A stretch of 64,000 nucleotides of DNA, from positions 496,001 through 560,000 of the forward strand of contig JALBYF010000001.1 in the NCBI GenBank assembly GCA_023212725.1, written 5' to 3'. Source of the stretch: Tranzscheliella williamsii. Taxonomy: Eukaryota > Basidiomycota > Ustilaginomycetes > Ustilaginales > Ustilaginaceae. Made by a program: the position numbers and the translations under genes. Below are positions 1-9,791 of the stretch, piece by piece (the stretch's first letter is position 1; each line of letters opens with the position of its first letter). The notes below the pieces were generated by a model, which saw only the letters and a program-made list of their open reading frames with translations, was not told where the DNA came from and did no database searches.

Positions 1-4
1 TCGT

Positions 5-2965
5 TTGCCAACCGCATCCTTGTCTCGTCTGAGTGCCAAGAAGATGGTCGGTCAACGTATCAAAGAGGCGCAGCTACGAGACGCAGGTGTCCAGAAGGAC
101 GTCGACTCCACGCAGGCTGGCTGTGGACGCAGCGTCCCTTCCAGTCCTGCAGTGCGGGACCGTTGGCCACCTGCCTTACAGGGCATGGCGCCTCCCACTC
201 GCCAGCTCGCTGAGGATCGCAAACCCGCAGCCCGGTCCCCGACCAAGTACGGCAACGCGCTGCCGGGCCTTGCTAGCCGATCTCCGACCAAAGAATCTTC
301 TCCCGCCCCCTGGCGTACTTCACCCAAAAAGGAAGAAGCACCGGCCGAGCCAAGGCCCGAGCCCATTCGACTACCAGGTATGGGAGGAAGCGTCAGCCCT
401 TTCAAGCGCTTTGCTGAGGCGCAGAAGCAGGAAGTACCCATTACTTCGTCCGTTGTCAGCCCAGATGATAACAAAGACGTCCTGCAACCGCTGACCAAAA
501 GCAGAGCCAGAGGTCCTGTTCGGAAAACTGCCACAGGCCGGCCTCTAGAGTCTACAGAACCAGCAAGCGGGACCCAACCCACTACTACAAGCTCGGGTAA
601 GGCGGTGTCCACCCCGCAGCCGCACACAACTTCTCCTGCGACTCAGATGGCCGACGCCAAACAGGATGTAGCATCTGCGCCCAAACCGCTTCGTCGCGCC
701 ACCGGAAAGCGGATCCATGTTCTCATATCTGGATCCGGATCCAACCTCCAATCTCTAATCGATGCCACACTCCTTGATCCCCCTCCGGGCTTGCCTACGA
801 TCAGCGATGCACAGATAGCCTTTGTGCTCTCCAATCGCAAGGCAGCCTATGGACTGACGCGCGCAGCAGAATCAAATCCACCGATTCCGACCAAGGTTCT
901 GTCGCTCAAGACTTGGCAGACGCGAAATCCCGGAGGCACACGTGAAGAGTACGACAGGGTATTGGCTAAGGCCGTGCTAGACGGACCCCATGAAAACGGC
1001 TCTGGGCCTCTTCCAGATCTGATCGTCCTTGCCGGATTCATGCACATCGTATCGGAGCCGTTCCTGCATGCCCTCGGACATTCAACTGGCCTCCCTATGA
1101 GCACACCCACCATCGGGCAGAGGCCGTCGAAACCGGTTCCGATCATCAACCTCCATCCCGCGCTTCCGGCCGCCTTCGACGGTGCCAACGCCATCCCGCG
1201 GGCTTTCGAGGCGTTCAAAAAGGGCTTGACGGACAGAACTGGATGCATGGTTCACGAAGTCGTCGCTGACGTCGATCGTGGCCGTCCCATCATTGTACGC
1301 GAGGTTCCCATCTTGCCGTCTTACACTCTCGAGGACCTGGAGCAGGCAATCCACAAGATTGAGCACGTCATCATTGTGGAAGCAACGGACCTTGTTCTCA
1401 AAGGGTACCTCGAAGAGCTCGATCGCTCCGGAGTTGCGGACAAGGTGCCTTCAGTCAAGCGCGCTGTCGAACCAGCCACAGCCCAAATTCGAGCTCAGGA
1501 TCTTAACGTTACAGATGATCGGGTCGTCAAAGTACCGGCAGCGAATCAGGGCAGAGACGCTGTGGCCTCAACTGCTTTTCTGCTTGCCAGCAGCCAAGAG
1601 TCTTTGCGGAAATACGTCCTTGCTTCTGATGTCTTGGCCAGTCTCCCGTTCCAGTCCGCTTCGGTGAGAAGCGTTTCCGTCGAGGTTCTTAGCATCGATA
1701 CTGAGAGCTCGGCCGAGCTGCTCGAGTTTTCCGGCGATCAGACATACCAAAAGGGTGAACAGCTGCGGCGCGAGCAGATTGTTTACGAAGACGAGACTTT
1801 AGTTGTGGTGCAAAGGTACAAGTCCGACTCTGGACTAGCGAGCACAAAGCTTTGGGTGCGTACTGGTGAGCGCTCCGCTCTGCACCCTTTCGAGTTCGGC
1901 CCCTTATCAACATCGTGCGCCGAAGGCCGAAAAGTTGCCGAGCTGTCTCAGCGCTATTCGGCGAAGCCCACCTTCGTGGCGGCCGGGTGCGAAGATGCCG
2001 AGCTTATCTCTGTCCTGGCTGGCAGCTGGGCTGTATCGCGCCAAGGCTCTCGCAGACGCTTTGATGCCGCATCCACTTGTCTTTACCGGGTCAGGCGGTC
2101 TTTGCCTTCGTGCCAGCAAAGCGAAGGCACCTTTGCCATCCAGCAGGTGGACCTGCAGACCTCGAACCTGTGCTCAGGCGACAGCTTTGTCATCTCGGTG
2201 GTGTCGTCGCTGAGCGTGTGGCACGGCAGAGGCTCATCGAGGGCCGTCCAAGAGGCTGCTGTGCGATTCGCCCAGTCTCTAGCCAGGTCGAACTCTTCAT
2301 CGGCTCGGTCCCCAGGCACGATTACCGAGATACATGAGGGCAGCGAAGACAATCTTTTCTGGCATGTCTTCGAGAGGGATGTGCCCTATGCGACGGCGTG
2401 GTACCACAGCTCACAACTCGACCCGCCCAGGTCGGACATCTGCAGCCTGCTCGACGTCGAAGTGCAAGGACAGCGGATCGCCCTTACGCCGTACGGTACC
2501 AAAGGCTGGTACAGCCCAGAAGATCTGATGCTTCCCACTCGAGCCGGAAAGGTTTCGATCTTGAACCTTTCGGACCGCGAGCTGTTCGTGGTAGTCGGCA
2601 AAGACGCTCGGTCGGACCGGGTGAAAATTGCAGCCGCTGTGCAGGCGGCCGAATCGCTGTCTAAGCAGATTCAGGATAGGCTGCGGCGGTCCGCCAGATC
2701 GTCTGCTGCCATTGTCGCTCGTCCGGCGGTGGATGTGCTGGTGCTGCCGTCGAGCATCCCGCGGGAGATCCGCGCCGCTGCGCGCGTCTGGTCCGACGAG
2801 GTGGCTGGCTATCTCCAGGGCGCGCCAGCAGCACACATGAACGTGATTACCGGCCAGCTCGCCCTCGCCCAGCTGCAGCAGGTCTCCTGGCCGCTCGCCA
2901 TGCTCCGCGACCCGGACTTCCTCCCCGTCGGCCTGGCACCAGATGACGTCCGCGATCTTCATTGA
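5..2965 (+). CDS. Gelsolin-repeat actin-binding protein with embedded GAR formyltransferase (Ade8) domain, 5' partial
   Basis: The frame is open at the left edge and has no ATG there, so the 5' end lies outside the window. Residues 1-235 (numbered from the first codon) are a disordered, basic, SPTK-rich segment like the N-terminal region of fungal gelsolin/villin-type proteins. Residues about 236-474 form a complete phosphoribosylglycinamide formyltransferase: VLISGSGSNLQSLID at the start, the NLHPALP core with the catalytic Asn and His, and VDRGRPII carrying the catalytic Asp. This enzyme performs the third step of de novo purine synthesis. Residues about 520-986 contain gelsolin-like repeats (for example LCSGDSFVISVVSSLSVWHGRGSS). 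No stop or convincing splice site separates the parts. An internal ATG at 647 sits just before the enzyme and could give a shorter product. Both domain calls are firm; the value of the fusion is inference. Confidence 0.85.
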   Translation: MPTASLSRLSAKKMVGQRIKEAQLRDAGVQKDVDSTQAGCGRSVPSSPAVRDRWPPALQGMAPPTRQLAEDRKPAARSPTKYGNALPGLASRSPTKESSPAPWRTSPKKEEAPAEPRPEPIRLPGMGGSVSPFKRFAEAQKQEVPITSSVVSPDDNKDVLQPLTKSRARGPVRKTATGRPLESTEPASGTQPTTTSSGKAVSTPQPHTTSPATQMADAKQDVASAPKPLRRATGKRIHVLISGSGSNLQSLIDATLLDPPPGLPTISDAQIAFVLSNRKAAYGLTRAAESNPPIPTKVLSLKTWQTRNPGGTREEYDRVLAKAVLDGPHENGSGPLPDLIVLAGFMHIVSEPFLHALGHSTGLPMSTPTIGQRPSKPVPIINLHPALPAAFDGANAIPRAFEAFKKGLTDRTGCMVHEVVADVDRGRPIIVREVPILPSYTLEDLEQAIHKIEHVIIVEATDLVLKGYLEELDRSGVADKVPSVKRAVEPATAQIRAQDLNVTDDRVVKVPAANQGRDAVASTAFLLASSQESLRKYVLASDVLASLPFQSASVRSVSVEVLSIDTESSAELLEFSGDQTYQKGEQLRREQIVYEDETLVVVQRYKSDSGLASTKLWVRTGERSALHPFEFGPLSTSCAEGRKVAELSQRYSAKPTFVAAGCEDAELISVLAGSWAVSRQGSRRRFDAASTCLYRVRRSLPSCQQSEGTFAIQQVDLQTSNLCSGDSFVISVVSSLSVWHGRGSSRAVQEAAVRFAQSLARSNSSSARSPGTITEIHEGSEDNLFWHVFERDVPYATAWYHSSQLDPPRSDICSLLDVEVQGQRIALTPYGTKGWYSPEDLMLPTRAGKVSILNLSDRELFVVVGKDARSDRVKIAAAVQAAESLSKQIQDRLRRSARSSAAIVARPAVDVLVLPSSIPREIRAAARVWSDEVAGYLQGAPAAHMNVITGQLALAQLQQVSWPLAMLRDPDFLPVGLAPDDVRDLH

Positions 2966-4656
2966 ACCTTTTTCTCGTGCGAGTCCAGCGTAGCCCATGC
3001 CGATGGCCCCCTCCTACCCTACCATCGGGTATGCACTTCCTACGCATATGTACTGGCCCATGCATGAACAGCTCCTTCCGAAATGTGATCCTTCTCTGCA
3101 ACTCCAAGTGTCCACTGTGTTACGGTCCATGACGCCGCGTGACCCGTCTGCCAAGCTGACGTGGCGCACAGAGATGGGAACAAGGCTGCTTCGGGAGGAC
3201 GCCAAGGAACCATGTGTATTGCCGGCTGCCGAGCTGGTGGGGTCAGGCTGGCCGCACCTGCCGTGGGGACAGAGCGACAGTAGCGCCAGCTTATGCACAC
3301 TTGCGCAACCACCGTGGAAGTAGCCGTCCAGCGGCGGCGTCCACCCCTCGCGTTCCGAACTGCTATGACTCCCACTCAGCATGCCAAACCCGCCCGTCTC
3401 TCTGCGGTCAACAGTGAATGCATGTTTCGGACACCAGGAACAGGATGTTCAATAGGAAAACATGCACTCACTTGCCAAGCCCCGGCTCCATGTCTGCGTC
3501 GAGAGAAAGGTAAATCTGGTCGGCAGCGTTTAACATCCTCTTGCGAGCGAATTCGGTTTCAAACCCGCATCCCTCTGCGGGCCGGAGCGTTTGTCAGGCG
3601 TTTGCTAGTTTTAAACTACGAACGGTTATGCGGGTCTCCGCTTGGACGCCAGTGGCATCGCTGGCGGGGGTGGACCCCTGTAATTGCTCAGGCAGCGCAG
3701 CGTGGGGGCATATTCCACGCTGTCCCTCTGCCCTGCAGCGTCGAGCCGTGCACCATCGCACCATTGCACCATTGCACCATTGCACCATTGCACCATTGCA
3801 CCTTTGTAGCCACCTGTGAGACCTGCCTACGGGGCGTATACATCGCTAGTCTTGGACAATAAGCAGTGCGAACTTGTGTGTTCGAGCCACATACACCATG
3901 TGCCTTCAAGCAAGATCTCATGCCGACGAGCATTTCGGCTCTTCGTGCCATGTTGGAACAAGCTCGCTTGGCTCGCCTGCCTTTCTATATGCCGGCTGAA
4001 GCGTCTGAAGTCTAGGCATTGCCTGTAAGCGAGCGAGCGAAGCCCGCCTGCTTGTTAGCCAGCTGCTTATTCCTGGCGCCTTGCCGTTCCTTGTTATCGT
4101 GTGCGCACATGCGTCCGCTTCCTGCATACTTGATGGCAGTGAGATTTGAGTGCGCAAGGCGGAAACGAAAAGGGCGTCCTCATAGCGCAGTTCTGAACAC
4201 TGTGATTGCTTCCCTCGTCCGTGTCCAACATCTTCCAGTGCATCCGCCGCACCAAAAGTCACGTCGAGAACATCAGGGTGACCATAACGTCGCTTTACCT
4301 TCCTCCACCATCGCTTCTCGATTTCTTCGCAGCGCTTTAGCACCTTGCATCTTACATCTTGGGCCTTGCACCTTTGCACAACTAGCATCAGACGACTTTC
4401 CGGAGCAGGATATGTGGAGTGGCCCCGCGTATCGGTTCGAGCTATAAGCATTTGACAGCACCACCATCACGCTGCGCTCCCTGTTCTTCGTGCTCTCGCT
4501 GTCTCCCGACTGGCTTCTTTGGGATTGTCTCGACGCCTGGACTCTCTACTAGGAATGTAGCCTACAGCGAAACCGCTTGCGCCTTTGTGATCGCTCCTTG
4601 TGGTTCCGTCCCAAGACCCCCGTCCAAACGTCACGCTTTGGAGCTGGACTATCACC
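2966..4656. other. Intergenic region between the gelsolin/Ade8 gene and a zinc-cluster regulator
   Basis: No convincing gene was found. Open frames here (for example the minus-strand frame 3918-4451) have no recognisable domain and unbiased composition. The region holds the octamer repeat at 3751-3806 and presumably the promoter and leader of the downstream regulator. Confidence 0.6.
3751..3806. repeat. Octanucleotide tandem repeat (CACCATTG)n
   Basis: Seven consecutive 8-bp units are visible: five identical CACCATTG copies flanked by one variant on each side (CACCATCG and CACCTTTG). The repeat is noncoding and lies about 850 bp upstream of the zinc-cluster gene. Confidence 0.95.
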
Positions 4657-7167
4657 ATGGAGTTCAGCGGCGTCTTCGAGAACGGGATCCAGTCTCTCCG
4701 CTCTGGCTCCCGCCTTCAGAACCGTGCTTGCGATCAATGTCGTCGTTCCAAGAGGAGATGCGATCTCGCTGAAGCCGGGTCCGATGGACTTCCGCTTCAA
4801 AGTGCCGGCCCTTGCAAGCTATGCGTCCGCAAGAAGCTTGAGTGCACCACCCACGGCCGCCAATTCCGTCCTGTCGGTCTGACATCGACCGCCAAAGGTC
4901 TGAGCGATACATTGGATGGGCTCTACATCTCCACGCAGCAGGTCTATACATACGTAGCGGCGTGGGAATGGGTCTGGCACCACTTCCTTGGCCCGAGTTG
5001 CACGCCGACAGGGGTGGGCCTCGACGTCGTAACGCAACCACGGTTGGGCCTGATAGGACCGTCCATCACCCACGCTTGGAACAGCTGGCTCGTCGACGAG
5101 AGCGTACCACACATGTCGCCCAAATTTTTCTACAGCGCCTTTGTCTGTGACGAGGCATACGGATCTGCTGGCCGTTTGAAGCGTTTGCCAAAGATGGCGA
5201 ATCAGGTCTCCAACGATGCGTTACAATACGCTATCGTGGCGTATGCCAGCCAGTATGGCTCACAATACTTTCGGGGCGTCAGAGGCGACGGAATAGGGCG
5301 TATACGCAGGGAGAAGGACACACAGATCGCCGAAGCCGCTTGGGTTCGTGCCCGAGACTTTCTGATGCGCCATGCCTCCACCAAAACTTTCCGCATGGCG
5401 TACGCCCTGCACCTGTTCGCCAATACCTGTCCACCGCTTCGCTCGACCCAGGCGGACGAGAGTCCGATACAGGACGTCATGTTCGCAATGGGGACCGGTC
5501 TGCGAATGATGGACGATCTCGCGACCGATCTGCGCCGTCAGCAGCAAGAAAGCCTGTATACGCTGGGCTACCTCACCATAGACGGTGGCAGAATGAGCGA
5601 TGAGGTTTTGTCCCGGGCGGATCCAGACTACCGGCTACAGGTCGATCGTGCCAAAGCGCTCTCGGTTGTGGCGGATAATTTGCTGTGGTATTCCATTATT
5701 TGCGATGCGGCTGCTACCACTACTTTCGGTATGGCACCCACAGCTCGAGGCACCTTTACTGATTCTCTTGATGTCAGCGCACTAGCCGCAGCCGGTGTGG
5801 CATCTGAATCTTTCGAAACACCACGCGAAGCCTCGTTTGGCACGGCCGTGCACACGACTGCTGGGTCGCAGATGGGCCTGTTCGGGGGCCTTCATGACGG
5901 CGATCTTGCCACGATGCAGACGGATGGACTGCTGCCCTTACCTCATAGCGGCCGAAGCATGTTCGCTCCGGGAAATGGCTTCCCTTCGCCAGGGCAGGCG
6001 GTGGCAAACGGAGTGACCGGCCAAAGGTCCTTGCAGTTTCCCGCTGAGGCCACCACCTTTGCCTCTCTTCAGGGCTTTGAAGGTCTACATGCGACTGCTA
6101 CGAGCACAGGGGTCCTGCATGACGAAGGTGCGCAGTCCAATCCGTGGATCCGCGTTGCTAGTCGTTTGCACAGGATCAAGAAGGAGCTCCCCTTGAATCT
6201 TGCGCGATTATCTACCGCTGCGGACGACCCAACGCTGGTCAAGGAGCTGTTGGACTTGTGCCAGTGTGCAGCTGGAGCGCAAGTCTTGATTTGGCAGCGG
6301 ACGGGAAACCTGCGAGGGATCCTCAATGACCCAAACAGCTCTAAAGGCGCTTTGATCGAACAATTCGAACGAGCGTTCTCCGCTGTGATGATCCTACAAC
6401 GCACGATTCAGCCAGTGCTCGACATCGATCCGCAGCTCTATTTCCAGCTGCCCGCTTCGGCCCAATCGATGGTGATGCATATCGTTGTCCAGGCGAGCTC
6501 AGGAACGCTTTACTTCCTTGAAGTATGCAGCTTCCTTGAGAACATGCCATGGCTGCAAGGCTCGAATGACCCATCATGGCCGAGACCATCGGTGATTCTG
6601 CGAGATTGTCTGGACCGCACTCGCGCTGCACGTAACGAGGTGCGGCGTCAGAGCGCGCTACGCATAGGCCGGGCGGGAAGCATGGCGCAGGAACAGATCC
6701 GTCGTGCGCTGAAGCAGAGTGGACAAGTTTCTCCCGATTCTTCGCAGTATGATGAGTCCTTAAGCAGCGATGGAGTCGGCACAGGTAGCAACGCTAGCGA
6801 CAACCAAGACTACAGACACGAACCGCCGCTTACCCGCTCGTCTATTGAACTGCCTCTGGACGAGGTGATGGTGCCAGCAATGCAGATCCACATCAGCCGT
6901 CACCCGGTCCCCACCATGGTAGCGGCAGCGCTTCACGTCGCGTTCTGCGCCCTTGTGCCCGATGCATTGCAGGAAATCAGCCAATATGGGACTGCTTCGA
7001 CGCCGACGCTGGACGGTCTCGATTCGATGCTCATCGGGTTGCAGGACATCCTCGACAACGTACTGAGCTTCGGAGCCTTTTTCCATCGCGAACCCAGCAT
7101 CGACATCCTCTTCTCTACCAGAGCCTGGCTCGCAGCCAATAGGCTTCCCATAACGCTTCGAATCTAA
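4657..7167 (+). CDS. Zn2Cys6 fungal transcription factor
   Basis: The product is an 836-residue nuclear DNA-binding regulator encoded by one exon. The frame extends upstream only to a GTG; the ATG at 4657 (CACCATGG context) is the first and best start. Residues 25-64 form a binuclear zinc cluster, C-x2-C-x6-C-x17-C-x2-C-x6-C (RACDQCRRSKRRCD, then CKLCVRKKLEC). The 17-residue middle loop is longer than the usual 5-12. The remainder resembles the helical middle-homology region of fungal-specific regulators: a central aromatic and Leu-rich part, Gly/Ser-rich linkers around residues 390-500, and helices to about residue 665. The C-terminal portion has an acidic Ser-rich linker before a final conserved-looking block. 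Target genes cannot be inferred; the neighbours are not an obvious pathway cluster. Confidence 0.9.
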   Translation: MEFSGVFENGIQSLRSGSRLQNRACDQCRRSKRRCDLAEAGSDGLPLQSAGPCKLCVRKKLECTTHGRQFRPVGLTSTAKGLSDTLDGLYISTQQVYTYVAAWEWVWHHFLGPSCTPTGVGLDVVTQPRLGLIGPSITHAWNSWLVDESVPHMSPKFFYSAFVCDEAYGSAGRLKRLPKMANQVSNDALQYAIVAYASQYGSQYFRGVRGDGIGRIRREKDTQIAEAAWVRARDFLMRHASTKTFRMAYALHLFANTCPPLRSTQADESPIQDVMFAMGTGLRMMDDLATDLRRQQQESLYTLGYLTIDGGRMSDEVLSRADPDYRLQVDRAKALSVVADNLLWYSIICDAAATTTFGMAPTARGTFTDSLDVSALAAAGVASESFETPREASFGTAVHTTAGSQMGLFGGLHDGDLATMQTDGLLPLPHSGRSMFAPGNGFPSPGQAVANGVTGQRSLQFPAEATTFASLQGFEGLHATATSTGVLHDEGAQSNPWIRVASRLHRIKKELPLNLARLSTAADDPTLVKELLDLCQCAAGAQVLIWQRTGNLRGILNDPNSSKGALIEQFERAFSAVMILQRTIQPVLDIDPQLYFQLPASAQSMVMHIVVQASSGTLYFLEVCSFLENMPWLQGSNDPSWPRPSVILRDCLDRTRAARNEVRRQSALRIGRAGSMAQEQIRRALKQSGQVSPDSSQYDESLSSDGVGTGSNASDNQDYRHEPPLTRSSIELPLDEVMVPAMQIHISRHPVPTMVAAALHVAFCALVPDALQEISQYGTASTPTLDGLDSMLIGLQDILDNVLSFGAFFHREPSIDILFSTRAWLAANRLPITLRI

Positions 7168-8453
7168 GCATAGGAACAGTAACGGCGGTTAACAAGCGCC
7201 CCTCTTCCTCCGCTTCCGGACGGCAGACAGGCAATTGTCGGACTCTTTTCAACGGCGTAGCGGAGGCAGATTCGTCTCTGGCCTATAGTCACCACCCTCA
7301 AATGCATTATCACATCTCCGCGCCACCTTGCCACATGCATTGTATTCGCGTTGGCCATCTTCGACGCGCTTGTCTTTTCTTTCTCTCTCTTCCCTATAAT
7401 CACAAAGGCATGAGCGCATACATCCAGACAGTGTGATTATGCGTCGAATCTCTTCCGACGCTTCTCTTCAGACGTTCGATTTTTGCGCTCATTACGGCCT
7501 CGCGAACATTGCGGTCACGGCTTGATCAAGCACAGACCACTGAGTGAAATGGGGCACTCAAAGCAAAGTCCTAATCGCTGTGTCGGCTCTTCCGAACCGG
7601 AGCGCACGCCGTCACCATCACAGCGTGCGCGCACATACAAACGCTGAACACAAGCTGAAATCGCACCGTCTGTATAGTCACGATCCTCGCCTGCATGACT
7701 GTAGGCGGCCTGGCCAGAAGGAGCCCATCGAGAGAAATCGTGCAAAACGTGCAAAAGCCCGCTAAGCAACTGGCTGCGATTCACGACACTGTTGCCACGT
7801 AACATCCGCGGTAACCCGTCACATCGGATCGACCCGATACCACGCTTCCGTCTGCGGTACTTTCATCACGCAACGCTCTTGCAGGAGGAGCGAACTGGCC
7901 GTCAGCTCCTTTCATAGCGAACCCATCAAAGCTACGACCGCTCATCGGCGCATGCTGTCTTGGTCTCTTGAAACGAGGCATGAAGGGTTGAAGCGCGATG
8001 AGTCGAGGCGTGATCCTATCGTGCTTGGCTTCAAGACCTTTTCGGATGTGCCGTTGTTGCCACTGCAGATGAGAAGAGCCAAGTCAGATACCAACCGCGG
8101 CCGAGAATCGCTACGTGTCGATCTTACTATGAGAGCCAGGCATTTGCCGTAGCTGCAACGCAACGTTTCCACCATGTTCCTACGTTTCCTCTACGACTGT
8201 GCTATCACCCTCGCCGCCCCACACACGAGGGGCTTTAATGCTATTGCGAGCGCAATCGTGGCCCATGGCGAACATATAAAGACAGCGCTTTTGCATCATA
8301 CCGTCTCAACACAGAGACAACAACCTTACAACAGACCAGGTGAGCACGCACCGTTACTTTCATGGCCAAGGCCCGATTTACCGACGCTGACACACTTCTG
8401 CCTTTGCTACCTGCTCCTCTCTCAAAGAAACCAGCTACCTACCCAATTCTAAG
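7168..8453. other. Intergenic region and leader of the secreted Gly-rich protein gene
   Basis: No gene is supported. The last 180 bp hold a TATA box and a CA- and pyrimidine-rich leader for the downstream secreted protein; the rest shows nothing recognisable. Confidence 0.55.
8275..8280 (+). promoter_or_regulatory. TATA box of the secreted-protein gene
   Basis: TATAAA lies 174 bp upstream of the ATG at 8454 and is followed by a CAACA-rich leader. A clear TATA box fits a strongly regulated gene, as is common for secreted proteins. Confidence 0.55.
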
Positions 8454-9275
8454 ATGAAATTCCAGGCTCTCGTACCGTTCGTGATTGTGGCCATCGCCTT
8501 TGGCGCTCAAGCGGCGCCTGCAGAGAATTTACCCGATCTGGACTACTCTGTCGCTCCGAAGTCTCTTGACGCTCATCATGATAGCTCGTTCGATCGACGG
8601 CAGGGCTCCGAAGGCAGCCAGGGGAATGCCGCTCAGAGCGGCGAGGAAAAAGGCCGAAGTGGGCAGGCTAGTAGTGCAGAGGGTCAGAAAGGCGCCGTCG
8701 GCGCCGAGAGCCAAGGTGAGCCCAGGGGAGAAAAATCCCATGGAGAAGAACCCCATGGCGAAGATCAAGGTGCGGGCCACGGCGAACCTGGCGGGCCAGT
8801 AGGCCATGGCCCAGGACCCGGTCCAGGCGGTTTTGGTCCACCTCAAGAGCCTTTTGGGCCGGGTGACTGGATGTTTTTCGCTGCGCCTCGATGCGAGATC
8901 CGTTGCCAGAGTGGTTTCGGTGGTCGAGACGATCACAGTGGACCCGCTGGAGCTCCTCGAAGCGGAAGCCCGAGGGGGCCTCATCCTGAGCCTCATCGCC
9001 ATGGAAATCAGGGCGAAGGCCAAGAGCATGGCGGCGACGGAGGCAAAGCCCATGATGGACAAGGAGAAGAGGTGCATCATGAACAAGGTGGAACGAGCGA
9101 GCATGATGGCCCGAGTGGTCCCGCTAAAGGTCAGGGCGACGCTCAAGGCAAAAAGCCTAACGAACAAATCGGACATGGCGGACCCAACGGCCCTCCTGGC
9201 GGAGATGGACTTGGTGAAGGCCAGAAACAGCCCGCGAGCGATGGAAAGGGCCAAGAGGGCGAACCCAAGATGTGA
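8454..9275 (+). CDS. Secreted Gly/Pro/His-rich low-complexity protein, possibly truncated by an in-frame TGA
   Basis: The 273-residue product starts with a clear signal peptide (MKFQALVPFVIVAIAFGAQA, cleavage probably after residue 20). A dibasic Kex2-type site (FDRRQ) follows at about residue 48. The mature part is hydrophilic and repetitive in Gly, Glu, His and Pro (GEPHGED, GHGPGPGPGG), with only two cysteines (CEIRC) near the middle. No catalytic domain is visible; it could be a cell-wall-associated or effector-like repetitive secreted protein. The frame does not lose its character at the TGA at 9273-9275. It continues open to a TGA at 9588-9590 with more Gly/Asp/Arg-rich sequence, a KDRRR site and a four-cysteine segment. 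The annotated end may therefore be a nonsense mutation, a readthrough site or a sequence error. Confidence 0.7.
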   Translation: MKFQALVPFVIVAIAFGAQAAPAENLPDLDYSVAPKSLDAHHDSSFDRRQGSEGSQGNAAQSGEEKGRSGQASSAEGQKGAVGAESQGEPRGEKSHGEEPHGEDQGAGHGEPGGPVGHGPGPGPGGFGPPQEPFGPGDWMFFAAPRCEIRCQSGFGGRDDHSGPAGAPRSGSPRGPHPEPHRHGNQGEGQEHGGDGGKAHDGQGEEVHHEQGGTSEHDGPSGPAKGQGDAQGKKPNEQIGHGGPNGPPGGDGLGEGQKQPASDGKGQEGEPKM

Positions 9276-9590
9276 CCGGAGCGCGAGCAAGACGGAAGAG
9301 GAGGACCTGATGAACGCGGCAAGGATAGCGGATTGGCTGGACTCGGCGGCGAGGATGGCCAACACGGTGTCAGCAAGGACCGTCGGCGGGTACAAGCCAG
9401 GAGTGACTGTTTTGAGCACGGTTGCGGATATCTCGTTCCTTGCCACGGCTACCACTGGGTCCCGCGCTGTTCGACGGTTATTACCCCTCTTGTCTTGCAT
9501 CCAAGCAAAATGCAGCCATATTCGATTCCTCAATGGCTGTCCCCTCCCAACACATACAGTACAACCCCACTCCCAAGATTTGCCCTTTGA
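9276..9590 (+). other. In-frame 104-codon continuation of the secreted-protein frame beyond TGA
   Basis: Reading on in the same frame gives about 35 codons of Gly/Asp/Glu-rich sequence like the upstream repeat, then a KDRRR basic site and a Cys/aromatic-rich segment with four cysteines (CFEHGCGYLVPC, then WVPRC) before TGA at 9588. The base after the first stop is C, a context that favours leakiness for UGA. No good GT-AG intron that removes the stop was found. Confidence 0.45.
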
Positions 9591-9791
9591 AATTCTACGT
9601 CGGTCTGACTTGTCCACCTTGTCTGATAAAAAGTCGTTCACCTGTTCGTCATTACGCGAGGGTCGAAACGGGACACCGAAGAGTGCAGGGTATGAGGCGC
9701 AGGGAAGGTCGGGCTAGCTGTACAAGGTATCCATCGGGTACGGAGGTCGCAGTCGGGTCGTCAAATGTCGTAGGGCATGGATAGCTGCTGC

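Noticed and set aside
3918..4451. Minus-strand frame of 177 codons in the first large spacer
   Set aside because: No domain, no compositional bias, no supporting splice or promoter evidence.
8529..9641. Minus-strand frame of 370 codons across the secreted-protein gene
   Set aside because: Its hydrophobic, Ala/Ser/Leu-rich translation is what the reverse complement of Gly/Glu/His-rich codons gives. There is no recognisable domain, and the plus-strand frame has a signal peptide and promoter.
8806..9717. Plus-strand frame of 303 codons overlapping the secreted protein
   Set aside because: Low-complexity translation without domain; an out-of-frame shadow of the Gly-rich repeat.
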